A DNA stretch of 64,000 nucleotides from Alphaproteobacteria bacterium (GTDB lineage Bacteria > Pseudomonadota > Alphaproteobacteria > Bin65), in NCBI GenBank assembly GCA_022819985.1, contig JAJEGH010000004.1, forward strand, positions 1-64,000, read 5' to 3'. The notes under the pieces were generated by a model. It had not been told where the DNA came from. It ran no database searches and saw only the letters and a list, made by a program, of their open reading frames with translations. A program made the position numbers and the translations under genes. Of this stretch, positions 16,493-27,224 are shown piece after piece; position 1 is the first letter of the stretch; each line of letters starts with the position of its first letter.

Positions 16493-17080
16493 TTGCACCG
16501 CTTATCTTCTGCATTTGTTCTCGGGTCCCACGGTTGCGATAAGGCAGTCTCCGAGGACCTATTGAGTGGGAAAGACTTCATAAAGAGTAAAAACGACTAT
16601 GACTGGTTGGGGAGCGGCATTTATTTCTGGGAGGCCAATCCGGTTCGCGGCCTTGAATTTGCCAAAGAATTGATGAACAGCAGGTGGGGAGCGAGCGTTA
16701 CGGAACCGACCGTTGTTGGTGCTGTAATCGATTTGGGACTTTGTCTTGATTTAATGACGTCAGCAGGTGTCCGCCTAGTTGAAGATGCCCATAGAGCATA
16801 TGTAGGAACTTGTGAGGTGGCGGAAGTCGAACTGCCGAAGAATTCATCAGATAAAGATAGTCTTCGCCGACCGTTGGACTGCGCCGTGTTTGAGCAATTG
16901 CATGACATCCGAAAAGAAGATAAAGAATCAAGTATAGACACTGTACGCGGCGTTTTTGTTGAAGGTAATCCGGTATACGAAGGGGCAGGGTTTAACAAGA
17001 AAACGCATATACAGATCTGTGTTCGAAATCTTTCTAGTATAAAGGGCGTATTTCGTGTTTCTGGCGATCAATTGTCGTAA
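16493..17080 (+). CDS. Putative ADP-ribosyltransferase-like toxin
   Basis: 195 residues from TTG 16493, the only usual start codon available after the preceding stop. GSHGCD near residue 11 and WLGSGIYFWE at 38-47 have the layout of the His and Tyr motifs in ADP-ribosyltransferase-fold families such as DUF3990 and PARP-like toxins: a HG strand, then G-x-G-I-Y-F. A C-terminal block, GVFVEGNPVYEGAGF then KTHIQICVRN, looks conserved and contains candidate acidic residues. If active it would modify a host or phage target with NAD. The call rests on motif layout only. It overlaps no other gene and lies in the AT-richer insert. Confidence 0.55.
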   Translation: MHRLSSAFVLGSHGCDKAVSEDLLSGKDFIKSKNDYDWLGSGIYFWEANPVRGLEFAKELMNSRWGASVTEPTVVGAVIDLGLCLDLMTSAGVRLVEDAHRAYVGTCEVAEVELPKNSSDKDSLRRPLDCAVFEQLHDIRKEDKESSIDTVRGVFVEGNPVYEGAGFNKKTHIQICVRNLSSIKGVFRVSGDQLS

Positions 17081-17259
17081 CGCCATCAAAAATATCAATC
17101 GACATTCTACTTTAACCCCCGATCAGTGCGCAATGCTGGCTTCTTCAGGAGGCCGGTCTTTGTCCCGAGGAAGCCGCACAGCTTCGCATAGCGCTTCACG
17201 TTACGAGGAGCGAGGAGGCCCGACACTGCCGGCAATGGCCGGGAGCGGCCGGAGTTACA

Positions 17260-17376
17260 AAACGCACGCGAACCGCCGAAACCCGCCACAACAACCTTTG
17301 GGCGAATATGCGCGCCTTCGCCCGCGCGGCGCTGGAGCTGCTGCGGGAGGCGCTGAAGGCGGAAGCGCGGGAGTAG
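17260..17376 (+). pseudogene. Detached copy of the cinA 3' end
   Basis: In frame, this reads KRTRTAETRHNN, then ANMRAFARAALELLREALKA, and stops with TAG at 17374-17376. The intact CinA-family gene downstream has DRTRTVETGHND and then ENMRAFARAALELLLEAM at 18108-18190. No 5' part is present. The copy is a diverged fragment lying about 850 bases upstream of the full gene in the same orientation. Confidence 0.8.
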
Positions 17377-17600
17377 GCCAGGGCTTCGAACTCCCCGCTA
17401 CAGCGGACGCCGAGGGTGTAGCGGTCCGGGCGCAGGGCGGTCGCTGCCAGCCCGTTGCTCACGAACCATTCGGCCAGGTCTGGCGTCTCTTCTCGGACGA
17501 TGGCGATGTCGCGCACCGCCGCTTCGCGCATCGATTCAGCGGGCAGATCTTCGCCGCTGCCCGGTTTCAGCACCAGCGCGGCGCGGCAACGCCGGCTGGG
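17377..17600 (-). pseudogene. C-terminal remnant, possibly of an FAD monooxygenase
   Basis: On the minus strand the reading LVLKPGSGEDLPAES, then DIAIVREETPDLAEWFVSNG, then TALRPDRYTLGV resembles the thioredoxin-like C-terminal domain of FAD-dependent aromatic hydroxylases, in which LRPDRYVLG-like motifs end the domain. The frame is closed by a stop about twelve codons upstream and ends exactly at the tail of the cinA fragment. It is too short to be functional. The family assignment is tentative. Confidence 0.45.
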
Positions 17601-17719
17601 TCCACAGGCGCGTTATCGGCGTCGAATGACCGGGCCGCGCTCCTGCAGCGCGCCGCCTTGCGGGCCTGCAGAGAGTCCGCTACAGCAGTCCGGTTTTCGG
17701 ACCGGATGGAGAACGGGCC

Positions 17720-18247
17720 ATGGAATCGCTGCTGAGGCCTGCCCGGGACTGCGCGGACATCCTGAAGAAAAACGGCTGGACGGTCGCCGTCTCGGAATCT
17801 TCGTCCGGCGGGCTGGTTTCGGCGGCCCTGCTCGCGCTGCCGGGCGCCTCGGCGTATTTCCGCGGCGGCGGCGTCATCTATACCCGCGCCGCGCGCCGCG
17901 AATTGCTGCAACTGGCCGATGCAGACGTCCGGGTGCGCGGGGCGACCGAGGAATACGCCCTGATCGCTGCGGCGCAGATCCGCCGGCAACTGGAAACGAC
18001 CTTCGCCGTCGCCGAATCGGGCGCCGCCGGACCGTCCGACAGCCCCTACGGACCGGCGGCGGGCACGACCTGCCTCGCGGTCAGCGGCCCGGCGGACCGG
18101 ACCCGCACCGTCGAAACCGGCCATAACGACCGTCCGGAAAACATGCGCGCCTTCGCCCGTGCGGCGCTCGAACTGTTGCTGGAGGCGATGACAGCGGAGG
18201 GCCGGCGCCGGACCGGACCGGAAGGAACCGCCCCCGAGGCGCCCTGA
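17720..18247 (+). CDS. CinA C-terminal domain protein (NMN amidohydrolase type)
   Basis: 175 residues comprising only the CinA C-terminal domain. TVAVSESSSGGLVSAALLALPGASAYF holds the catalytic serine region, followed by GGVIYTRAARREL, YALIAAAQIRRQL, AVAESGAAGP and GTTCLAVSGP. Proteins of this type (PncC) hydrolyse nicotinamide mononucleotide to nicotinate mononucleotide in NAD recycling. The N-terminal MoCF-like half of long CinA is missing, as in PncC. The last 15 residues are Pro/Gly-rich. The amidohydrolase gene follows after 56 bases. Confidence 0.85.
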   Translation: MESLLRPARDCADILKKNGWTVAVSESSSGGLVSAALLALPGASAYFRGGGVIYTRAARRELLQLADADVRVRGATEEYALIAAAQIRRQLETTFAVAESGAAGPSDSPYGPAAGTTCLAVSGPADRTRTVETGHNDRPENMRAFARAALELLLEAMTAEGRRRTGPEGTAPEAP

Positions 18248-18303
18248 CACCGGGCCGGGCGCGCCGGAGCTGCATCCGTCGAAGCGGTGCAAGGAGACGG
18301 GAA

Positions 18304-19497
18304 ATGACCAGAACCCTGATCGGCAATATCGGCGAGTTCTATACCGGCGACCTCGATTCGCCGACGGCGCCGGTCTCCGGCCTGCTGATCGACGACGGGC
18401 GCATCGCCGCCTTCGACCCGGCGTCCGATGCCGCGCACGACATCGCGATCGACGCCGGCGGGGCGGCGGTCCTTCCCGGCCTGGTCGACGGCCACGTCCA
18501 TCCCGTATTCGGCGAATGGACGCCGACCCAGGACTCGCTGGGATGGATCGGCAACTATCTGCATGGCGGCACGACCACCATGGTCTCGGCGGGCGAGCTG
18601 CACACGCCGGGACTGGATTATGCCGGCCTCTCGCCCGACTTGGTGACGTCGCTTTCCGAGGTGACGCGGGCGACTACCGGACGGGTGCGGTGGTCCGGGG
18701 TCAAGCTCCACGCCGGTACGCCCCTGCTGGTCCCCGGCATGACCGAACGCCATTTCGACCGCCTTGCCGAAGCCGGGGTCATCCTCGCCAAGTTCATTTT
18801 CTTTCCGCTGGAGGAAAACCGCGCCGAGGCGCTGCGATATACCGCCTGGTGCCGGGAACGCGGCATCCGCACCAAGGTCCATACCGGCGGCGTGTCGCGG
18901 TCGGGCGCAAGCCGGATCTGCGGTTACGAGACGCTGTCCTGGCTGCAACCGGATATTGCCGCCCATGTCTCCGGCGGGCCGATTCCGATGTGCGACGAGG
19001 ATATCGACCGACTGGTCGACGACACCGCGTTCACGCTCGAGATCTGTTCGTCGGGTAATTACCGCTCCACGCTGCAGGTCGTCGCCCGGCTCAAGGAGCA
19101 GGGCCGGCTCGACCGGCTGACGCTGGGCACCGATACGCCGGGCGGGACCGGCGTCATTCCGCGCGGCATGCTGCGCAACATCCTGCTGCTGTCTTCGGTC
19201 GGGGACCTGACGCCGGGCGAAGCGATCGCGGTCGCCACCGGGAACACCGCGCGCGCCCACGGCCTCGATGTCGGGATCCTGCGGCCGGGCGCTCCCGCCG
19301 ACATCGTGATCGCCGGGCCGGTCGAAGGCTCGGCCGGCTCGACATTGGCCGACGCCATTGCCCATGGCGACCTGCCGGGAGTTTCCTTTGTCCTGATCGA
19401 CGGCGAGGTAGCGGTCAAGACGCGAAGCCGGCAGACGCCGCCCCCGGCGACCTTGGCACAACTGCTCCTCGACAGCCCTGGCTGCCCGTTCTGCTGA
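18304..19497 (+). CDS. Amidohydrolase, enamidase-like
   Basis: 397 residues with the metal-dependent amidohydrolase fold. GGAAVLPGLVDGHVHPVFGEW holds the HxH metal motif near residue 65, FIFFPLEENRAEALRY carries the position of the carboxylated lysine or bridging residue, KVHTGG supplies a histidine, and LGTDTPGGTGVIPRGMLRN supplies the catalytic aspartate. The overall pattern fits the enamidase group, which hydrolyses a cyclic enamide in nicotinate fermentation, but the substrate here is unproven. AAGGAGACGG precedes ATG 18304. Confidence 0.72.
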   Translation: MTRTLIGNIGEFYTGDLDSPTAPVSGLLIDDGRIAAFDPASDAAHDIAIDAGGAAVLPGLVDGHVHPVFGEWTPTQDSLGWIGNYLHGGTTTMVSAGELHTPGLDYAGLSPDLVTSLSEVTRATTGRVRWSGVKLHAGTPLLVPGMTERHFDRLAEAGVILAKFIFFPLEENRAEALRYTAWCRERGIRTKVHTGGVSRSGASRICGYETLSWLQPDIAAHVSGGPIPMCDEDIDRLVDDTAFTLEICSSGNYRSTLQVVARLKEQGRLDRLTLGTDTPGGTGVIPRGMLRNILLLSSVGDLTPGEAIAVATGNTARAHGLDVGILRPGAPADIVIAGPVEGSAGSTLADAIAHGDLPGVSFVLIDGEVAVKTRSRQTPPPATLAQLLLDSPGCPFC

Positions 19498-19654
19498 ACC
19501 CGGGCGCGCCGGAGCAAACGGCGGTTCGCGTCCGCACGAGAACCGCGCGGCTGCACGATGCGCATATCGCCTTGCGGCGGCGCTGTGCTAGACGCGGGGT
19601 CCGAAGGGCCGGCGGCACGCCCCCTCCGATCTCCGACACGGGAAGGACGACTCA

Positions 19655-19987
19655 ATGAGCGCCTGGTTTCTCCTGGCTTGCGCCATCGCGCTTGAGGTGG
19701 CGGGAACGCTGTTGCTGAAACTGTCGAACGGTTTCGAAAAATGGCATTGGGGCGTGCTGGCCATCGCCTGCTACAGCGCCTGCTTCTGGGTCATGGCGCC
19801 CGCCCTGAAGGTCATCCCGGTCGGGGTCGCCTACGCGATCTGGGCCGGCCTCGGCATTCTCGCCATCACGCTGATCGGGTTCGTTCTGTTCGACGAACAT
19901 CTCGGGCTCGTCCAACTGGCGTGCATCGCGCTGATCGTCGTCGGCGCCGTCGGCCTGCGCCTGACCACCGCAACGCCTGCGGCCTGA
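19655..19987 (+). CDS. Small multidrug resistance (SMR) transporter
   Basis: 110 residues and four membrane helices. The essential membrane-embedded glutamate lies in LLACAIALEVAGTLLLKLS, and VAYAIWAGLGILAITLIGF is the signature of helices three and four. SMR proteins dimerise and exchange protons for cationic drugs or guanidinium. WAGLGI and FDEHL favour the EmrE-like drug exporter group over guanidinium exporters. GGAAGGACG precedes ATG 19655. Confidence 0.88.
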   Translation: MSAWFLLACAIALEVAGTLLLKLSNGFEKWHWGVLAIACYSACFWVMAPALKVIPVGVAYAIWAGLGILAITLIGFVLFDEHLGLVQLACIALIVVGAVGLRLTTATPAA

Positions 19988-20019
19988 TCCGGTCTCCGCG
20001 GCTGCCGGGCCGGGCGGCG

Positions 20020-21450
20020 TCAGCCGACCAGTTCCCAGTCCGTGCCGCCGGGCCGGTCCTTGATCGCGACGCCCTTTGCGCGCAGCTCGTCGCGCAGGGC
20101 GTCGGCGGTCGCCCAGTCCTTGTCGGCGCGCGCCTGTTCGCGCCGCGCGATCAGCGCCATCAGCTCGTCGGGCAGCGAACGGCTCTGCGTCGCGGCGGCA
20201 AGGTCGAGGCCGAAGATCGCATCGAATTCGAGGATCAGGGCGAGCTTTTCCGCCGGCCGGAGCTCCGGGTCCCGCGCCATTTTCCAGGCGACGGCGAGCG
20301 CGTTCGGCACATGCAGGTCGTTGGCCAGCGTCTCCCTGAAGCGCGCGCGCCATTCGGCCGTCGCGCGGTCGCGGACATCGCTTTCGCGGGCGGGGCCGCC
20401 GTCCCGCGCGGCATAGCTCCAGTCGTGGGCCAGGTTGCGCAGGGTCTTCAACGACTGGCGCGCGCCGTCCAGCGCCTCGAAGCTGAAGCTGAGCCGCGCC
20501 CGGTAGTGGCCGGTAAGCAGCAGGTAGCGGTAGTCCATCGGGTCGTAGCCGGCCTCGACCAGCCGGTCGAGATGCAGGAAATCGCCGCTCGATTTCGCCA
20601 TCTTCGCGTCGTCCACGACCAGGAACTCGCCGTGCAGCCAGGTGTTAACCCAGCGATGGCCGAAACAGCCCTCGGACTGGGCGATCTCGTTGGTGTGGTG
20701 GACCGGCACATGGTCGATGCCGCCGCAATGCAGGTCGATGGTCTCGCCGAGATACTCGCTCGCCATCGCGGAACATTCGATATGCCAGCCGGGGAAGCCG
20801 GTACCCCAGGGCGAGTCCCATTTCATGATCTGGTTGGGGTATTTCGACTGGCCGAACCAGAGCACGAAATCCGCCGGGTTGCGCTTGCGCTCGTCGGCGT
20901 CGACCCTCTCTGTCGCCTCCTGGGCGTCTATCTGCAATCGCGCGAAATCCGGATAGGCCGGGAAGGTCGCCGTGTCGTAATAGACGTTGCCGCCGGCCTC
21001 GTAGGCATGGCCGCGCGCGACCAGCCGCTCGACCATCGCAATCATCTGGGAGATATGCTCGGTCGCGCGGCAGACCGTATCCGGCCGGCGGATCTTCATC
21101 ATGTCGGTATGGCGGAAGAACTCGTCCTCGTAGAAGCGGGCGATGTCCCAGGGCGATTTGCGCTCGCGCGCCGCCGCCAGCATCATCTTGTCGTCGCCCT
21201 CGTCGGCGTCGGATTCCAGATGGCCGACATCGGTGACGTTCATCACATGGTGCAGCTCGTAGCCCGCCATGCGCAGCGTGCGTTGCAACAGGTCCTCGAA
21301 CACATAGGTCCGCAGGTTGCCGATATGGGCATGGTTGTAGACCGTCGGCCCGCAGCAGTAGAGCGTCACCTTCGGCGGCGCGGCCGGCGCGAACGGCTCG
21401 ACCCGGCGGGTTCGCGTGTTGAAGAAGCGCAGCGGCAGAGGCTCGGTCAT
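20020..21450 (-). CDS. cysS: Cysteine--tRNA ligase
   Basis: 476 residues. The class I synthetase HIGH motif is HAHIGNLRTYV and the KMSKS loop is KMAKSSGDFLHL, an accepted variant. Zinc ligands are provided by the CGPTVYN cysteine, the GWHIECSAM cysteine and HCGGIDHVPVHHTNE. The frame is open far upstream on the minus strand, but that part shadows the divergent SDR gene; MTEPLPLRFFNTRTR at 21450 is the true start. It charges tRNA-Cys in the cytoplasm. Confidence 0.95.
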   Translation of the reverse strand: MTEPLPLRFFNTRTRRVEPFAPAAPPKVTLYCCGPTVYNHAHIGNLRTYVFEDLLQRTLRMAGYELHHVMNVTDVGHLESDADEGDDKMMLAAARERKSPWDIARFYEDEFFRHTDMMKIRRPDTVCRATEHISQMIAMVERLVARGHAYEAGGNVYYDTATFPAYPDFARLQIDAQEATERVDADERKRNPADFVLWFGQSKYPNQIMKWDSPWGTGFPGWHIECSAMASEYLGETIDLHCGGIDHVPVHHTNEIAQSEGCFGHRWVNTWLHGEFLVVDDAKMAKSSGDFLHLDRLVEAGYDPMDYRYLLLTGHYRARLSFSFEALDGARQSLKTLRNLAHDWSYAARDGGPARESDVRDRATAEWRARFRETLANDLHVPNALAVAWKMARDPELRPAEKLALILEFDAIFGLDLAAATQSRSLPDELMALIARREQARADKDWATADALRDELRAKGVAIKDRPGGTDWELVG

Positions 21451-21582
21451 CGGGGCGGCGGACGGCTGGAGAGGGCGTCGGCGGCAAAGTGGCCCCGGAA
21501 GAGGCGGTTCGGCAAGGGCGAGCCTTGACCCGCGGCAACTTTCGGGCTTGGTGGCGCGAAATCCGTAACGGCGGAGTAGAAC

Positions 21583-22476
21583 ATGGCAGGCAGATTCGAG
21601 GGGCGGGCGGCGGTCGTCACCGGCGGGGCGAGCGGTATCGGCCGGGCGGCGGTGCTGCGGTTTCTGGAAGAGGGCGCAAGCGTCGCTTTCGCCGACCTGA
21701 ACGACGTCAACGCCGAAGAGACGCTGGCATTGGCCCGCGCCGCCGGCCATGGCGGGCGCATCGCCTACGTCCGGGCCGACGTGACCGACGAGGCGGCGGT
21801 AAAGGACTGCTTCGAGGGCGCGGCCGCCCGCTGGGGCCGGCTCGACATCGCCTTCCTGAACGCCGGCATCGGCGGCGCCATCGGCCCGGTTACGGAGACG
21901 ACGGTGGAGGAGTGGGACACCAGCTTCGCCTTCCTGGTGCGCAGCGTGTTCCTCGGCGCGAAACATGCGGTGCCGGCGATGCGCGCCAATCCGGGCGGTC
22001 CGGACGGCCGTCCGGCGGGCGGGGCCATCGTCGCGACCGGCAGCGTCGCCGGCCTGTCCGGCGGCGGCGGGCCGCACGCCTATTCGGCGGCCAAGGCGGC
22101 GGTGATCAACCTGGTGCGCAGCCTCGCCCTCGAACTGGCGTCGTACCGTATCCGGGTGAACGGCGTCGCGCCCGGCCTGATCGATACGCCGCTCGCCCAT
22201 GGCGGCGATCCCTCGCGCCTGCCCGACATGAGCGAACGCCAGCCCTGGCCCGACCGCGGTCGGCCCGAGGACATCGCCGCCGCCGCGGCCTTCCTGGCTT
22301 CGGATGACGCCCGCTTCATCACCGGCGAGACCATTACGGTCGACGGCGGCGTCATGGCCAACAGCAGCAACATCTGGGGCCTGGGCGAAAGTTGCCGTTT
22401 CCTCCAAAAGGCCGGGCTGAACAAGGGCACGACCGGGCTGGAGAATGTCGTGCGCGAACTGGGCGAGGCGCCGTAG
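21583..22476 (+). CDS. Short-chain dehydrogenase/reductase
   Basis: 297 residues, classical SDR. The NAD(P) glycine motif is VVTGGASGIGRAAVLRFLE, with NAG in FLNAGIGGAIGP, a catalytic serine in VATGSVAGLSG, and YSAAKAAVINL as the YxxxK pair. Asp in VAFADLND after the second strand suggests a preference for NAD(H). A C-terminal extension of about 35 residues after DGGVMANSS is longer than usual. It is divergent from cysS with a 132-base gap. The substrate is unknown. Confidence 0.88.
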   Translation: MAGRFEGRAAVVTGGASGIGRAAVLRFLEEGASVAFADLNDVNAEETLALARAAGHGGRIAYVRADVTDEAAVKDCFEGAAARWGRLDIAFLNAGIGGAIGPVTETTVEEWDTSFAFLVRSVFLGAKHAVPAMRANPGGPDGRPAGGAIVATGSVAGLSGGGGPHAYSAAKAAVINLVRSLALELASYRIRVNGVAPGLIDTPLAHGGDPSRLPDMSERQPWPDRGRPEDIAAAAAFLASDDARFITGETITVDGGVMANSSNIWGLGESCRFLQKAGLNKGTTGLENVVRELGEAP

Positions 22477-22635
22477 CGGCGCCCGGGGTCGTGGCCGGGG
22501 TTGTGAAAGGCGCGGCCCGTTGGCGCAAGCGGGCACGATCCTTGTGGATTTTTCGCCGGCGAGCGCCTATATGCCCGCCGTCCCGCGCAGCGTCCGCCGC
22601 CGGGATATAGGGCACGGAACCGCCGCAGTCCGGAT

Positions 22636-24757
<2,122 letters not shown>

Positions 24758-24848
24758 CGGGCCGCAGGGGCGGGTTCGAGCCTGCCCCGGCAACGCCGCG
24801 CGGCGACGTCGCCTAGGGCGCCTCGGTACGGCCCCTCGATACGGCCCC

Positions 24849-24966
24849 TCGATACGGCGCTGATGCGCCTACTCGGGATGAGGGGGTTGTTGGGGGTTCA
24901 CAAGCCGCAGCACCTCTCTTCCTCATCCTGAGTAGCCCCGCCCGTCAGGGCGGGGCGTATCGAAGG
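24849..24966. repeat. REPIN-like paired hairpin element, family A copy 2
   Basis: Same layout as the copy at 6599: TCGATACGGCGCTGATGCGC and CTACTCGGGATGAGG, a spacer with TTGGGGGTTC, then CCTCATCCTGAGTAGCCCC and GGGGCGTATCGAAGG. Two short CCTCGATACGGCC fragments precede it from 24829. It lies between pyrG and the MetE-like gene. Confidence 0.75.
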
Positions 24967-25008
24967 AGCGCCATAGTTGCGCCGGCACTTCCATCGAGAA
25001 CGGACGCG

Positions 25009-26049
25009 CTATCCGCCTTCGAGCGCGATGCGGTGGCTGTCGAGCAGGCCGGGCGCGCGGGCCGGGTCGCCGCGGCCCCAGCCGCATTCGGTGGCGATGC
25101 CGAAATCGGCGACGGTCTGCGCCGCGGCGGCGATGCGGCGCTTGTCGCCCTCCCGGTCGTCATGGTGGACGACGCCGAGATAAAGCTCGCAGCCTTCGGG
25201 CAGGTTCAGATCCGCAAGCGGCGCGTAATAGGCCGCGTCGTCCCGGTGTTTGGGCGCCGGGACGTGGACGAATTGCAGCGGGCGCGCCAGCCCGGCCAGG
25301 ATGCCGTGGATCATCTCGACCGCGTTGGCGAGGTCCGCCGGCATGACGACATGCTCGTCGTTCGGCGTGCCGTAGCACAGATGGTAGCCGAGCTCCGCCG
25401 GCTCCGGCACGGCGTTGCCGAGGCGCGCCAGCATCCCCGCGATGTCTTCCTTGTAACTCGCCGGCCGGTTCGGGAAATAGCCCTCCCAGGCCAGCACCTC
25501 CTGGCAGACGTCCCACTGGATCGCAAGGTCGCCGGGGGGGATGGCGGCGCAGATCTTCGCCAGGTCGGCCTTGAAGGCGCGCTCGTAGGCGGCGAAGAAA
25601 TCCGGCCGGGCCGACGGCGAGACGAACCAGTAGCCGATCGCCATCGGCGTCGGCAGGCAGACCTGGAAGCGCACGTCCGCCGGCAGGGCGCCGGCCGCGC
25701 GCATCGCCGCGAAGCGGGCGTAGGAGGCGATCGCCTCGGGCGCGTAGCCGGGATCGAAGTTCACCGTGGCGGGATCGACGCCGGGGCGGAAGCGGAACAG
25801 CTCCCATTCGCGGATCAGCTTGCCGTCCCACTGGTGGATGCGCTGCATGTCCTCGTCGGCGGCGACCTCCATCGCCGGATGCTCCGCGACCCTGGCGCGC
25901 TGCCAGAAGATCCAGCGCGCCCGCTCGCCGGTCTCGCCGTCCGGGATGCGCTTCAGATGCCCGCCCAGCCGGCCGGCGATCTCGCGGAAGGTCGTGTCGG
26001 CGTCCGGATAGGGCAGGCTGCCGACGAGATGGGCGCAGGTGAGGGGCAT
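25009..26049 (-). CDS. MetE C-terminal-like protein
   Basis: 346 residues related in layout to the catalytic domain of cobalamin-independent methionine synthase. LTCAHLVGSLPYPDADTTFRE opens like the family's GS-x-PR region, then come HLKRIPDGETGERARWIFWQ, DLAIQWDVCQEVLAWE and a C-terminal GIATECGWGRGDP, whose cysteine matches the last zinc-ligand region. It lacks the folate-binding N-terminal half of MetE, so it may be a methyltransferase of a different thiol substrate or a uroporphyrinogen-decarboxylase-superfamily member. The zinc set looks incomplete, so activity is uncertain. Confidence 0.6.
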   Translation of the reverse strand: MPLTCAHLVGSLPYPDADTTFREIAGRLGGHLKRIPDGETGERARWIFWQRARVAEHPAMEVAADEDMQRIHQWDGKLIREWELFRFRPGVDPATVNFDPGYAPEAIASYARFAAMRAAGALPADVRFQVCLPTPMAIGYWFVSPSARPDFFAAYERAFKADLAKICAAIPPGDLAIQWDVCQEVLAWEGYFPNRPASYKEDIAGMLARLGNAVPEPAELGYHLCYGTPNDEHVVMPADLANAVEMIHGILAGLARPLQFVHVPAPKHRDDAAYYAPLADLNLPEGCELYLGVVHHDDREGDKRRIAAAAQTVADFGIATECGWGRGDPARAPGLLDSHRIALEGG

Positions 26050-26477
26050 GACGGGTCTCTCGCGGGTGGTGCGGGCAAATGTGTCATGAAATGTCAGGTT
26101 TTGTCATGCGCCGGATACGCCGGCGCCGCCCGTTCAGAAGGGCCGGGGCCGCATGTGTCAGGAAATGTCATAATGGGGATTTCCCAAGCCATTTATTGTT
26201 GTTTAAGAATGGGTTAGAAGGCCCGCGTTGTCGATCCGTCTTCATAACGCAAGCGGATTGAAGCGAACTTGTGACCTTGTATGTCCGCGCTTGTCTCGCT
26301 CCCCGGCACTTGGCGATTCCGGTGTCTATCGGCATTCAACTTTGACTCGATTATGGGGATCTTGCGACCATCAGGCAGCCATCGTCGACATCAATGGCAA
26401 GCTTCTGGACCACCGAAGCTTCACGCACTGTGAATCCTTCCGGACCGACTGGATGGAAGGAGCACGATGGCTCAAGT
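26050..26477. other. Intergenic stretch with short repeats and a doubtful transposase-like fragment
   Basis: No intact gene. Near the left end ATGTCAGGTTTTGTCATG (26092) and TGTCAGGAAATGTCATAATG (26156) are related short motifs that recur near 31745 and 36750. At about 26352-26440 the plus-strand reading SCDHQAAIVDINGKLLDHR loosely recalls the N-terminal strand of IS110-type transposases, but nothing downstream supports it. Confidence 0.35.
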
Positions 26478-27224
26478 TCAGCTGAAGTGGCTGCGCACCC
26501 GGCGTTCGACGAAGCTCGCGAGCAAAAATGCAGCGACTGAGATCGCGGTCGCAACGATACTTGTTCCAAACGCTTGCTCGGTCTGGAACTCGTCGTTTGT
26601 CTTGGCAAACAGGTATCCGAGGCCCGAGGTGCCCATCAGAAATTCGGCGATCATTGCGGCGAGGATCGCGTGCGCCGCGGCGAGCCTGAGCGCAATCGCC
26701 AAATTCGGCATGGCAGCGGGCAACGCGAGGCGAAACAGCGTCGCGCGCCGCGAGGCGCCCAGCACGCGAAACAGATCGTCGCTTCCCGGCGGCAAGGCGC
26801 GTAGTCCCGACGAGGCGAAGACGAAGGACGGAAAGAACGTGATGATCACGACAATCGCAATTTCCGTCGACACGTTGTAGCCCAGCAGCCGGGCGATGAT
26901 CGGGATTAAGGCGACCACCGGGACCGAGCTGAACAGAACCGCAAGCGGGCTCACCAGCCCGCTCAGCAGGGGGGACAGCCAAGTCGCGACCGCAAGCGAC
27001 GTCCCGATGATCATGCCGCCGGTCATGCCTACCAGCGCCACCGCGAACGTGATGCCGGTGTTCTCGAGGAACAGGACGGGATCGGTGATCAGCGCGTCGA
27101 ACACGCTGATCGGGGTCGGCATGACGATGGGATTGAACTGATTGACGATGACCCAGGCTTGCCATGCCACGAGAATCAGCAGGATTCCCCAATAGTCCTG
27201 GATCAGGCGCCGCCCGGTCCTCAT
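26478..27224 (-). CDS. ABC transporter permease (nitrate/sulfonate/pyrimidine type)
   Basis: 248 residues, six predicted helices, BPD_transp_1 fold. The cytoplasmic EAA-like loop is FRVLGASRRATLFRLALPAA. Start MRTGRRLIQDYWG at 27224 overlaps the stop of the upstream permease by four bases (ATGA), which fixes the start; the open frame further upstream is a shadow. It forms a heterodimer with the neighbouring permease. It is the last gene of a five-gene minus-strand operon with a binding protein, an amidohydrolase and an ATPase. Confidence 0.88.
   Translation of the reverse strand: MRTGRRLIQDYWGILLILVAWQAWVIVNQFNPIVMPTPISVFDALITDPVLFLENTGITFAVALVGMTGGMIIGTSLAVATWLSPLLSGLVSPLAVLFSSVPVVALIPIIARLLGYNVSTEIAIVVIITFFPSFVFASSGLRALPPGSDDLFRVLGASRRATLFRLALPAAMPNLAIALRLAAAHAILAAMIAEFLMGTSGLGYLFAKTNDEFQTEQAFGTSIVATAISVAAFLLASFVERRVRSHFS

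Noticed and set aside
21451..22536. N-terminal extension of cysS to 22536
   Set aside because: The extra 360 residues are antisense to the SDR gene and have no synthetase character; the conserved protein begins at MTEPLPLRF.
26352..26440. IS110-type transposase fragment
   Set aside because: Only a loose resemblance over about 25 codons; no DEDD or serine motifs and no terminal repeats.
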